From Fictibacillus phosphorivorans (GTDB lineage: Bacteria; Bacillota; Bacilli; Bacillales; Fictibacillaceae), in assembly GCF_001629705.1 (NCBI RefSeq), contig NZ_CP015378.1:3720001-3784000 (forward strand): a stretch of DNA of 64,000 bases, in the 5' to 3' direction. The position numbers and the translations under genes are program-made. How positions within the stretch are numbered: the first letter of the stretch is position 1; every line of letters begins with the position of its first letter. The notes beneath the pieces were generated by a model that had not been told where the DNA came from, searched no databases, and saw only the letters and a list, made by a program, of their open reading frames with translations. Of the stretch, positions 1 to 7,367 are shown piece by piece.

Positions 1-418
1 TTAGGATTTCTTGAATATCATCCTGCCAGCCAGAAACGCGAATGGATTTATCCGCTGTTTGAAGAAGCTGCTTCGTCTGTGCACGAATCGACGAATCTAC
101 CTTCAGACTCCAAACGTGTTCATCGTAAAACTTTCGCTTTGATGTATTATTTTTGAGCTGCTCTACGTTTTCTTGAAATTCTGTCGTCAGCTTCTCAATC
201 ACGATTGATAGGGGTAGCGCGGTATAAAGCTTCTTTTTTTCTGACACCGAATCCAGCACCATGCCTTTTTCGATCATGCGCGATAGCACTTCATATATCT
301 TGGATTTCGGAACACCCGAGTATTTAACGATATTCGTCGCGTCCATCGGTTCCTCGCTTGAAGCAAGAACCTCGAACACCTGACTTTCGTATTGTGAAAA
401 ACCGAATTTTTGTAGCAT
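1..418 (-). CDS. TrmB-family transcriptional regulator (partial, 5' part)
   Basis: The reading frame opens at an ATG at 416-418 behind a GGAGGA-like site and runs off the window edge without a stop; about 139 codons are visible. The protein starts MLQKFGFSQYESQVFEVL, followed by a winged-helix segment (VKYSGVPKSKIYEVLSRM) and then a charged coiled-coil stretch. This is the N-terminal arrangement of TrmB-type sugar-responsive regulators, in which a helix-turn-helix precedes a dimerisation helix and a C-terminal phospholipase-D-like effector domain, here missing. The effector and target cannot be inferred. It is separated from the immunity genes by about 330 bp that include their terminator, so it is probably an independent unit. 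Confidence 0.75.
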   Translation of the reverse strand, partial: MLQKFGFSQYESQVFEVLASSEEPMDATNIVKYSGVPKSKIYEVLSRMIEKGMVLDSVSEKKKLYTALPLSIVIEKLTTEFQENVEQLKNNTSKRKFYDEHVWSLKVDSSIRAQTKQLLQTADKSIRVSGWQDDIQEIL

Positions 419-568
419 GGTTCCTCCTAAAAATAGCCTCTTATCTTCTACAGCTATCTTAAAACAATTATGGCCCTATCGCTAGTCCTTGAAACGTTTC
501 TTTATAGTCTAATTCTAGGTAAGTTAAGTAATTAATGCTGTTCCCACGATAGAATTGTTTGTATAAAT

Positions 569-602
569 ATAAAACCACTACGAATTAACCATTCGCAGTG
601 GT
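569..602 (-). terminator. Rho-independent terminator of the immunity gene string
   Basis: Inverted repeat with AACCACT/AGTGGTT outer arms and CGAAT/ATTCG inner arms, followed on the minus strand by a TTTTAT tract. It lies downstream of the last immunity gene (stop at 750). The rest of 419-749 is AT-rich; a second weak hairpin near 654-674 is visible, but no gene. Confidence 0.7.
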
Positions 603-749
603 TATTGTTTTAACTACACTGAACCAATTAAAATTAAATATAAAAAATCTATGATTGTCTTTTGTTATAGACAATAAAGAAATTAATCAAAACCGTTGTT
701 TAACTAATCCATTTAAAGTTTCAGTCAAACTGCTCTAAAACTTGTACCA

Positions 750-1199
750 CTAATTTCTATTCTTCACATCATCAAACCATGAATCAAAAATGTCGTCAGG
801 AAGGAGTTCATTATCATGTGAGTAAACTAATTCGTATTTATAATGTGCTTTTAAACTATTTTCTTTAACATCGTAATGCATTTTGATTTCAGTGGGCATT
901 TCTCTATTAAAGTCCTCACATTTATTATGAATAGACTTTAGATTTTCATTCCCTATTTTTAATACTGCCTTATGTCTATCTGATGAAACATCATAAATGT
1001 GTTGCTCAACAGCATGATTAACTTGATTTTTGTGGACTAACTTTCCATTTATTCTGTAGAAAACATCAAATACATACATGTTTGGTTCATAAGAACAATA
1101 GATAAATATATCATCTGCTTTATGCTCTACATATTCTAAACAGATCGCTACCATATCTGCTTGCAACTCTGAGATATAATCTTCAAATACCTTTTCCAC
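750..1199 (-). CDS. YezG/DUF600-like immunity protein (orphan)
   Basis: About 149 residues. I prefer the GTG at 1199 to the upstream ATG at 1223: the GTG sits 8 nt from an AGGGGG site, and the resulting start (MEKVFEDYISELQADM) matches the paralogs at 3808 and 6893. The family pattern is an N-terminal helix ending LQADM-CLEYVE, a beta pair (DDIFIYCSYE), the central YDVS and EMPTE motifs, and a C-terminal Y-Y-LVY--D----D-WF signature. Proteins of this kind lie beside LXG nuclease toxins and neutralise them in the cytoplasm; YezG of Bacillus subtilis is the characterised relative. No toxin gene is adjacent, so this is an orphan copy at the end of the immunity string. Placement in DUF600 is by pattern, not by search. 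Confidence 0.65.
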   Translation of the reverse strand: MEKVFEDYISELQADMVAICLEYVEHKADDIFIYCSYEPNMYVFDVFYRINGKLVHKNQVNHAVEQHIYDVSSDRHKAVLKIGNENLKSIHNKCEDFNREMPTEIKMHYDVKENSLKAHYKYELVYSHDNELLPDDIFDSWFDDVKNRN

Positions 1200-1328
1200 T
1201 GCTGCTATCCCCCTAACTTTCAAAAGATTTCTTACCTTAGATTGTTAACCTATGTATTGGTTTGCAGGGAATTCATCTTCTCTTTCAGTTAATTTAAACT
1301 TTCTATAAAGTGAGATTAAATTAAAATA

Positions 1329-1787
1329 TTAAAGAATAGTTTCAAACGCGCAGCTTAACATGGAATCAAAACTTTCAAATGACTGAATTAATGTTCCTGA
1401 TGGTTTATCAAGTTCTACATACTTATTCTCTACTTGATCGTAACCATACCACGCTGTATTAGAATCCCCATAAAAGATATATTGCTTCTGCCAATCATTC
1501 TCATGCCATAAATTGTTTGTTTCAATAAAACCTTGAAAGTCTATAGCTTTCTTCTTTTCAAGAAAAACTTGATCAACACCGTAGATGACCAATCCGTTAA
1601 AGTCTAATCCATTTGTTGTCTGTAAAAACTTTATATATGAACTAGGTAATGCTACACTTATTAAATTTTGTTCAACATTGTTCTTCATTTTCATAATTTC
1701 ACTATCACAAGCTGGATTTCTGAGTGAACTTTCGTATTTTTCTTCAATTTTTTTAATCTCTAGTAATAGATCCTTCCAATGTGACAA
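1329..1787 (-). CDS. YrhA-like SUKH (SMI1/KNR4) immunity protein
   Basis: 152 residues from a TTG start at 1787 with AAAGGGGAAA upstream. The order of features is an N-terminal coiled helix, the SUKH core signature LPSSYIKFLQTTNGLDFNGL, a beta strand (VIYGVDQVF), then GDSNTAWYGYD and a C-terminal helix. This matches the YrhA-like branch of the SUKH superfamily, whose members are immunity proteins against polymorphic toxins, many of them nucleases. It lies 33 bp after another SUKH gene in the same orientation, so the two are probably co-transcribed. The partner toxin is not present here. Confidence 0.7.
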   Translation of the reverse strand: MSHWKDLLLEIKKIEEKYESSLRNPACDSEIMKMKNNVEQNLISVALPSSYIKFLQTTNGLDFNGLVIYGVDQVFLEKKKAIDFQGFIETNNLWHENDWQKQYIFYGDSNTAWYGYDQVENKYVELDKPSGTLIQSFESFDSMLSCAFETIL

Positions 1788-1820
1788 AATATTTTTCCCC
1801 TTTACATTGTTTATGTATAA

Positions 1821-2339
1821 CTAGCCCCTTAGAGCCAAAATTTCTTCTCTATTGTACTCAGTCATTGCTAGGAAAAATTCAACAAAATTCTCAAACCTAT
1901 CTATTTCTTCTCCAGCAAACCAAAGTATTTCTCCTGGTTTAGCTGAATTTGGTAAACATAGAACAAATAAATCCTTATCATATTCCGTAGCAGCTATTGG
2001 CAATAGTTCACTTCTGATAACACAACTTTCTTTTAATACCAGATCATCAATAGCTTTTAATAACCTTTCAGCATATACGTTTTTAGTAGAATCTTTCAGT
2101 TGTTCAGTACCAAATAAGTCCACCGTTTGATAAAAACCTTTCCAGCCATTCGCATGTTGTAAAAAACTTCGGTACGTGAAGTCCAATTTATAACCCAACT
2201 CTTCTTCAAGATCCTGGAGACTTTTTTCAGTAGCTCCTACCTCAGGAAAATGATGTGGCCAAATTCTCTCTACGTCTTGTCTCATTAATTCTTGTTTTAC
2301 TAAAATTAAAGCTGCTATCCTGTCTTTCCAATCCATCAT
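1821..2339 (-). CDS. SUKH (SMI1/KNR4) immunity protein
   Basis: 172 residues; GAGGAGG precedes two consecutive ATG codons (2339 and 2336), either of which may start it. The core reads LEEELGYKLDFTYRSFLQHANGWKGF (a typical L-Y--FL---NGW SUKH signature around residues 45-70), followed by the LLPIAATEYDKDLFVLC strand pair and a C-terminal FENFVEFF helix. Family knowledge points to a cytoplasmic immunity protein that binds a secreted toxin. It differs strongly in sequence from the other SUKH proteins here, so it presumably recognises a different toxin. No cognate toxin is linked. Confidence 0.75.
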   Translation of the reverse strand: MMDWKDRIAALILVKQELMRQDVERIWPHHFPEVGATEKSLQDLEEELGYKLDFTYRSFLQHANGWKGFYQTVDLFGTEQLKDSTKNVYAERLLKAIDDLVLKESCVIRSELLPIAATEYDKDLFVLCLPNSAKPGEILWFAGEEIDRFENFVEFFLAMTEYNREEILALRG

Positions 2340-2466
2340 CTTTTAGTTCCTCCTCTACCTATATAAAAGAGTTTCTTGTAAAATAGTCTCTACTCGAAGA
2401 ATATAAAAAAAGACCATGAACAACGTTTCTACATTCTAGGTCAACGGGCTCCAATTATATTTTGAT

Positions 2467-2955
2467 TCATAATATATTATCTTGATAACCTACTTCTTCT
2501 ACTAATTCATCTTCAATTTTTATTCCCAATCCATCTTCTATATTCCAAGATGCATTGCATAACAACCCCAGTCTTCTTCCTTTGCTTCTTCTTACTCTCC
2601 TTACAATTAATTCTGTCGGTTTTACCAATTTTTTCAAATCTGAGATTGAATCAATTTCAGGAGCAATTTTATCTATTTCTGGATCATATTCTAACATCTC
2701 TCTATATTCTTGATAATTCTCATTATAGTAATCATAAATCTGAATTTCCGCGTCTTCTATTATTTTCTTCATATTTTGATTAAATTTAGAGAATGCATCT
2801 TTCTGCACACTTGAAAAATTAGCACTTTCATCTGCATCCACACTTAAAATGATTTCTTTTTCTAAATCGAACATTTTAATAGTGGTTTTCCCTCTCCAAA
2901 AATTGTTTTTATATTCAAGTTCTCCAAATAACTCATCATTAATTATTGTCATCAT
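2467..2955 (-). CDS. DUF6985-like immunity-associated protein
   Basis: 162 residues; GGGAGAG lies just upstream of tandem ATGs (2955, 2952). The N-terminal half is a small beta domain (LFGELEYKNNFWRGKTTIKM), the middle is helical with many Tyr and Asp residues, and the end is the diagnostic block GLLCNASWNIEDGLGIK followed by EVGYQD. I place it in the DUF6985/DUF2004-like group, often found among polymorphic-toxin immunity genes, on the strength of that C-terminal block. A decayed relative with the same block lies at 6635-6793, showing that two members existed in this locus. Function is otherwise unknown. Confidence 0.55.
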   Translation of the reverse strand: MMTIINDELFGELEYKNNFWRGKTTIKMFDLEKEIILSVDADESANFSSVQKDAFSKFNQNMKKIIEDAEIQIYDYYNENYQEYREMLEYDPEIDKIAPEIDSISDLKKLVKPTELIVRRVRRSKGRRLGLLCNASWNIEDGLGIKIEDELVEEVGYQDNIL

Positions 2956-3177
2956 TACTCTCCCTGTTTTTTTTTATAGACCTTATTGAAAGTGGACCTA
3001 AACAGGATAAAATTAATTATTTATAGATTTATTTTTCAAATGATTATTCTTTGAAAGCCAAATAAGGCAAAGTGAGTCATATTTACCACTATAAAAATTG
3101 TATAATAGAAGGCTTTATAAAAAAACACCTATTACCTATAAGATAATCAAGTGATCGTAATTATTTCTTGTATTTTG

Positions 3178-3732
3178 TTACTCCACAGGTCCCATAAATT
3201 CAGTAATAATAAGAATCTGTTCCTTTAAATTAACCTTTTTCAAATGATCTACTCTTTCTTCCACACCTACACCTAGTAAGGGTGTGTATCCAAAGCACTC
3301 TTCAAATTCTGGTTCTTGATATTTTTCCATTGCTTCAGGATAAGGAGACCAATCTAATGCCTTTTGTTTAAATACCTCTTCCTCTAAAAATCTCAGAAAC
3401 AATGAGTATTTTGAAGCAACCACTTTTGTATTACCTTTTCGATAATTAATTATTACTATATAGGACTCTTGATTTTCATCTTTTTCAAAAAGTATAACAT
3501 CACCCATGGCTGTAGTGAAAATTGGGGTTGTCCCTTCACTTCTTAAATAAGAATCATTCACTATAGATTTATATTCATCTGGGTTAATAATTTTTAAATA
3601 CCCATTCATAATGGTCCCATAGCCGTATGTTTTCCATGTGGCAATTAATTCTTTTGGAAGCATGTCTTTGTATTTGTTAATAGTATACTCCTCAACTTCA
3701 CATACTTTTTTGAAATCTTTGAATATATCCAT
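3178..3732 (-). CDS. GAD-like/DUF1851 (Tdi1-type) immunity protein
   Basis: 184 residues with a GAGGAGG ribosome binding site. The N-terminal part (about 1-100) resembles the GAD-like domain, with LPKELIATWKTYGYGTIMNG and INPDEY; the C-terminal part (about 120-184) carries ECFGYTPLLGVGVEE-VDHL-KV and ITEFMGP, the signature of the DUF1851/Tdi1 C-terminal domain. Tdi1 is the immunity protein of a type VI DNase toxin, and Bacillus relatives sit in LXG immunity loci. A second copy at 4828-5370 has the same architecture but an internal stop, so this is the intact member of the pair. Confidence 0.75.
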   Translation of the reverse strand: MDIFKDFKKVCEVEEYTINKYKDMLPKELIATWKTYGYGTIMNGYLKIINPDEYKSIVNDSYLRSEGTTPIFTTAMGDVILFEKDENQESYIVIINYRKGNTKVVASKYSLFLRFLEEEVFKQKALDWSPYPEAMEKYQEPEFEECFGYTPLLGVGVEERVDHLKKVNLKEQILIITEFMGPVE

Positions 3733-3807
3733 ACTACAAACCTCCTCTCATACCAATAATTAAGCAGTATTTTAGCTAATTAGGAAAGTACGTAAGCGTT
3801 AAAATTT

Positions 3808-4266
3808 TCATACTCTACTACTATTAGATAATTCTTTAAACCATTTATCCGCTATATCACTTGCAGTTTTATTCTCATCATTCAAATATACTAACTCATA
3901 CTTGTATTCAGCAGTAAATTCGCCACTTTTCACATCATATTTAATCTTCATTTCAGTTGGCATATCTCTCTCATATTCTTTACAAGTATTTTTAATACTC
4001 TCAATATCTTCGCTTAAAATATCTAATACCATAAACTGTCGTTTAGCAGAAACGTCATATTCTTTGTCGTTATCGATTAATACGTCATTTAATTTATGAG
4101 GTTTTACATATTGATCATTAATTAAATAAAAGAATTTACTCGAAATTACAGTTTCTTCACATGAAGCATAGATGTATATTTGATCAGCCCTATCCTCTAC
4201 ATATTCCAGACATATAGAGACCATATCTGCTTGCAGTGCACTAAACTTATCTTCAAATTCTTTCAT
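3808..4266 (-). CDS. YezG/DUF600-like immunity protein (orphan)
   Basis: 152 residues, ATG preceded by AAGGAG. It is closely similar to the presumed cognate immunity protein at 6893-7348: both begin MKEFED-FS-LQADM, share IYASCE followed by ISSKFFYLIN, and end with AEYKYELVY-like and ADKWF blocks. The similarity suggests it recognises a variant of the same nuclease tip that is now absent from the locus. It is transcribed with its neighbours on the minus strand, with short gaps on each side. Confidence 0.7.
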   Translation of the reverse strand: MKEFEDKFSALQADMVSICLEYVEDRADQIYIYASCEETVISSKFFYLINDQYVKPHKLNDVLIDNDKEYDVSAKRQFMVLDILSEDIESIKNTCKEYERDMPTEMKIKYDVKSGEFTAEYKYELVYLNDENKTASDIADKWFKELSNSSRV

Positions 4267-4313
4267 CCTGCTTTAGCTCCTTAGACTTATTCATGCTTAA
4301 AAGTTAGCAATCA

Positions 4314-4763
4314 TTACTCTTCCAAACTGGCATGTAACATGCTTAAAAATTGGTTAATATCATTGGCAAGAAAGTACATATTACTCATGTCATCCGGATT
4401 CTCTGATTCTTGTTCATGATCCCAAAAATAAATATTTTCATAATAGGATTCATTCGTTCCTAAACAAATCACGTTACCTGCAGAATCGTCTGCAATAGGA
4501 ATGAACCCATTCGGAAGTCTATACTCATATATATTGATGACCTTCTCTAAATTATCGTACATATCTCCGATGCCATTAAATACATTTATAACACTATACC
4601 CTTTTTTATCTGAAATTTTAAATGTACTAGCGGAAGGATAACCACCATTCCACTCAAGTAAGAATTGTTTGTATTTTACGGTTAACTTTACTTTATTTTC
4701 GTTTTCAAATTGATTAATGGTATCTCTTGAAATTTTTTCGTTATTACATTCTATCAATATCAT
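4314..4763 (-). CDS. SUKH (SMI1/KNR4) immunity protein
   Basis: 149 residues, ATG behind AAAGGAGG. Recognised by the SUKH core: VKLTVKYKQFLLEWNGGYPS (residues about 24-43), a beta strand with INVFNGIGDMYDNLE, then PIADDSAGNVICLG and a C-terminal ANDINQFLSML helix. This is the ordinary single-domain length for bacterial SUKH immunity proteins. The NGG version of the motif and the DDSAGN strand resemble SUKH proteins paired with secreted nucleases. No partner toxin is adjacent, and the specificity is unknown. Confidence 0.75.
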   Translation of the reverse strand: MILIECNNEKISRDTINQFENENKVKLTVKYKQFLLEWNGGYPSASTFKISDKKGYSVINVFNGIGDMYDNLEKVINIYEYRLPNGFIPIADDSAGNVICLGTNESYYENIYFWDHEQESENPDDMSNMYFLANDINQFLSMLHASLEE

Positions 4764-4827
4764 TGTAATATCCTCCTTTTATCTAGCTTCCTTGAGAGTT
4801 GATACTCCTCCACAATCCTCATACGAA

Positions 4828-5370
4828 TTAATGAATAGGTCCCGTGAATTGTGTAATTGTAAGATTGTGTTCCTTCAATTTAACCTTATTCAGGAAATCT
4901 ACTTTTTCTTCCCCACCTAAACCTAGTAAAGGTGTGTATCCAAAGCACTCTTCATACTTCAACTCATCATACTTCTCCATGGCAAGAGGATATGGCTGCC
5001 AAGACAAATCTTCATTTCTAAATTCTTCATCAAAAATATTAGAAAAGAAGAATTCAAAGGTAAACATTATTGTTTTGACGGTACCGTATCTGAAATTAAG
5101 TAGTCTGACATATCCATCAGACCAGATCAATAAATCTCCCATGCCAGTAGCAAACAGTACTATTGCATCCTTATATCTTTGGCTGCTGTGTTCTAGAATC
5201 CCTTTAAATTCATCTGGATTTACACTTTTAAAATATCCTTGCATAAAAGAACCAAATCCATATTTTCTTCATAATTCTATTATTTCAATTGGCACACTTT
5301 TTTTATATCTATTAATGATTTCAATCGAGACTTTATTGTGCAACTTAAAATCTTTTATATATTGTTCCAT
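4828..5370 (-). pseudogene. GAD-like/DUF1851 immunity gene interrupted by a TGA codon
   Basis: Reading from the ATG at 5370 (GGAGAG upstream) gives MEQYIKDFKLHNKVSIEI and continues in frame to the stop at 4828, 180 sense codons if the single TGA at 5269-5271 (codon 34) is ignored. At that codon the intact paralog at 3178 has Trp (TWKTYGYGTI there, against stop-RKYGFGSF here), so the change is the one-base substitution TGG to TGA. The rest of the frame is intact, including ECFGYTPLLGLGGEEKVD and ITQFTGP. Restart at the in-frame ATG at 5244 could make a 138-residue truncated protein lacking the first helices. The lesion looks recent, since no other disruptions are visible. Confidence 0.75.
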
Positions 5371-5419
5371 AAGTTTCTCTCCAGGAATAAGGTCTTGGTT
5401 TAGCATTATGTAAGAGCTT

Positions 5420-5899
5420 TTACGATATCAGGCTAATAAATTCTCCAAAACTACTTGCCGTTAAGTACGTAACAGGTTCTAATTCTCCTGATTCTTCATG
5501 GCTCCAGACACAAACACTAGGGTTGTTGCCCTCTCTAAAGTCTAAACATACAAAGTCACCAGCAAATAACACTGCAATAGGCAAAATTTCCGCACCAATT
5601 AAATCTTCGTTGTCTGTTAGTCTATCTTCCAATAGAGTCAAAGTAACACTTAAATCGTAAACCCCTAAATGATCTTCATTGTCTTTTGGGTTTTTTAATA
5701 AACATAAAAATCGATCGATTGCATATTGATGACCATTTTCTTTACAAGTAAACGTACCTACCATTGGTTTCGCACCATTATTATGCTGAAGAAAACTTTT
5801 AAAATCCTCTGGTAGTTTTAGCCTCCAGTTTCTTTCTTTTCTTTTAAACAGCTCATCTGAAGGTAAGGGGAGTATAAGAGAGCTTTTCTCTATTTCCAT
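5420..5899 (-). CDS. SUKH immunity protein, paralog of the WHH-toxin immunity protein
   Basis: 159 residues, ATG preceded by AAAGGAGG. It aligns over nearly its whole length with the SUKH protein at 26872-27342: both have PLPS-E at the start, W-LKLPE-F--F---NNGA-like core, AIDRFLCLL or AIERFLCIL, RLTDNEDL-GAEVLPIA, AGDFVCLDFR, and CVWSHEESGE-EPVTY. The 26872 copy directly follows an LXG toxin with a WHH nuclease tip, so this one is an orphan that probably protects against the same or a variant WHH nuclease although that toxin lies 21 kb away. The shared blocks are seen in the sequence; the specificity is inferred. Confidence 0.75.
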   Translation of the reverse strand: MEIEKSSLILPLPSDELFKRKERNWRLKLPEDFKSFLQHNNGAKPMVGTFTCKENGHQYAIDRFLCLLKNPKDNEDHLGVYDLSVTLTLLEDRLTDNEDLIGAEILPIAVLFAGDFVCLDFREGNNPSVCVWSHEESGELEPVTYLTASSFGEFISLIS

Positions 5900-5936
5900 A
5901 AATTAGAATACCTCCTTTTATCTAGGGAACATCTTC

Positions 5937-6362
5937 CTAAAACCCAGTGTCATGTTTTAGATATTTTGCTTCCCATTGTTCTTGTTTTTCAACTGGACTC
6001 AATTGAGATATATCATCATAACCATAATTAATATTCATTTTACCTGTGTTTTCTAAAATGAAGGTTAGATTAGTCCATCTCTTTTGTCCTTGCTCTAAGA
6101 ACTCTTCATTTAATCTTGTAACATTTTGATACAATTCGTTTTCAAGCCCATCATATTCATCCTCAACCATTTTAAAAAGCTCAACTATATCAAGACTATA
6201 TACGGGACTCCCACCAGATTCAGGGTAATAATAAAAATAAACTTTTTTATACCCCTCTCTAATCTCAGCGTATAATAAAACTTGTTTCCATTCCTCTTGT
6301 ATTATATTGAGTAATGTATTAGCGATTTGTTGATACGTCTGTTCCATTATTTTGGTTTCCAT
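5937..6362 (-). CDS. yezG: YezG-type immunity protein (DUF600)
   Basis: 141 residues, ATG behind CAGGAGGG. The sequence has the classical YezG pattern: an N-terminal YQQIANTLLNIIQEEWKQV helix, LLYAEI, a VYFYYYPE strand, and the C-terminal INYGYDDISQLSPVEKQEQW segment. YezG is the antitoxin/immunity protein for the LXG DNase YeeF in Bacillus subtilis and acts in the cytoplasm by binding the nuclease tip. Here it is not the gene directly after the nuclease LXG toxin (that place is taken by 6893-7348), so it may cover a YeeF-like tip no longer present. Confidence 0.8.
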   Translation of the reverse strand: METKIMEQTYQQIANTLLNIIQEEWKQVLLYAEIREGYKKVYFYYYPESGGSPVYSLDIVELFKMVEDEYDGLENELYQNVTRLNEEFLEQGQKRWTNLTFILENTGKMNINYGYDDISQLSPVEKQEQWEAKYLKHDTGF

Positions 6363-6491
6363 TATACGTACCCTCCTGAATTACTTGTGTTCTATTATCA
6401 AATTTTTTAGGTGCAATTATGTTTTGGTAGGGGTTAGTCGAAGGCTTCAATGAAGTATATAAGTATTTCAACTCAAAGTAGCTAGATAAAT

Positions 6492-6530
6492 ATAATACAA
6501 AACCACTGCACTTAAACTGTTGCAGTGGTT
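6492..6530 (-). terminator. Rho-independent terminator
   Basis: Perfect 10-bp arms (AACCACTGCA and TGCAGTGGTT) with a 10-nt loop, followed on the minus strand by TTTTGTATTATATTT. The outer arm is the same AACCACT/AGTGGTT as the terminator at 569-602, suggesting a duplicated terminator. It lies downstream of the decayed gene at 6635 and separates the toxin pair from the rest of the immunity string. Confidence 0.75.
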
Positions 6531-6634
6531 CTTGATGATATACTTTCTTGTACTCAAAATTCCTGAATACTACTCATTTTTGCTATATGATTAGGGGTTT
6601 TAACATCATCATTCGAAGTTTTTAACTCATTTAT

Positions 6635-6793
6635 TTAAATGGCAATATCCTGGTAACCTACTTCAATGATTTTCTCATCTAACGTACGAACTCCAAGGCT
6701 ATTCTCTGTATCCCATGTACACTTAAGTGTGAAGCAGCCTTTGCCATATGTAGCTAATTTCAAATGACATTCCTTTCCTCTTTTTCTGTTTAT
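6635..6793 (-). pseudogene. C-terminal remnant of a DUF6985-like immunity gene
   Basis: A frame without a start codon reads NRKRGKECHLKLATYGKGCF and then CTWDTENSLGV, KIIEVGYQD and a stop at 6635. The last 50 residues align with the end of the protein at 2467-2955 (CNASWNIEDGLGIK, VEEVGYQD). Upstream the frame is closed by a TAA, so only the C-terminal third survives. It is a dead member of the same family in the same string. Confidence 0.65.
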
Positions 6794-6824
6794 TTACCAA
6801 AGCCTTATCTCCATAATCTTTCAC

Positions 6825-6861
6825 GAAAAAACACTTGCTTGCCTAAAGACAATCAAGTGTT
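6825..6861 (-). terminator. Terminator after the nuclease-toxin immunity gene
   Basis: Arms AACACTTG and CAAGTGTT flank a 16-nt loop, with a TTTTT tract on the minus strand. It follows the stop of the immunity gene at 6893. A decayed version of the same hairpin (CACCT ... CAAGTG) is visible at about 3118-3156, another trace of duplication inside the island. Confidence 0.65.
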
Positions 6862-6892
6862 CAACATACTTTACCTATGATTTAATAAAAAA

Positions 6893-7348
6893 CTAGAGAT
6901 TATTATTTTTAACTTCTTCAAACCATTCATCAGCTATATGATTAGCTGTTTTTATATCATCATTCGTATATACTAAATCATAATTGTACTCTGCTTTAAA
7001 GTTTCCTCTCTGTACATTATAAATTAATTTCATTTCTGTTGGCATTTCTTTGTTGTATTCTTTGCATAAAGTTTCTATTTTTTCAATATCCTCATTAATT
7101 ATATTTAGTACCGAAAGCATTCTATTTGGAGAAACATCATATTCTTCGTCTCCATCCTCCAAAGCATCATTCACTTTATTACACTTTACGTACTTGTTAT
7201 TAATTAAATAAAAGAACTTACTCGAAATAATATTTCCTTCACACGATGCGTAAACATATATTTTATCCGCTCTATCATTTATATATTCCATACAAATAGA
7301 TATCATATCCGCTTGTAGCTCACTAAATCTATCTTCAAATTCTTTCAT
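6893..7348 (-). CDS. YezG/DUF600-like immunity protein, likely cognate to the LXG nuclease toxin
   Basis: 151 residues from the ATG at 7348, which has AAGGAGTG upstream and begins MKEFEDRFSELQADM like its paralog; the longer open frame up to 7444 runs into the toxin gene and has no ribosome binding site. It starts 20 bp after the stop of the LXG nuclease gene, the usual toxin-then-immunity order, so it should bind and block the endonuclease tip. Motifs are IYVYASCEGN, YDVSPN, EMPTEMKLIYNV and DLVYTNDDIKTANHIADEWF. The family is acidic, as expected for a nuclease inhibitor. Confidence 0.75.
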   Translation of the reverse strand: MKEFEDRFSELQADMISICMEYINDRADKIYVYASCEGNIISSKFFYLINNKYVKCNKVNDALEDGDEEYDVSPNRMLSVLNIINEDIEKIETLCKEYNKEMPTEMKLIYNVQRGNFKAEYNYDLVYTNDDIKTANHIADEWFEEVKNNNL

Positions 7349-7367
7349 ACTACCAATCACTCCTTGA

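Noticed and set aside
4828..5370. TGA as a recoded (Trp or selenocysteine) codon
   Set aside because: No SECIS-like structure is evident, neighbouring genes use TGA as a normal stop, and the paralog has plain Trp; a nonsense mutation is simpler.
4844..5413. Plus-strand open frame of 189 codons
   Set aside because: It is antisense to the GAD-like pseudogene, has no ribosome binding site, and its composition mirrors the coding frame on the minus strand.
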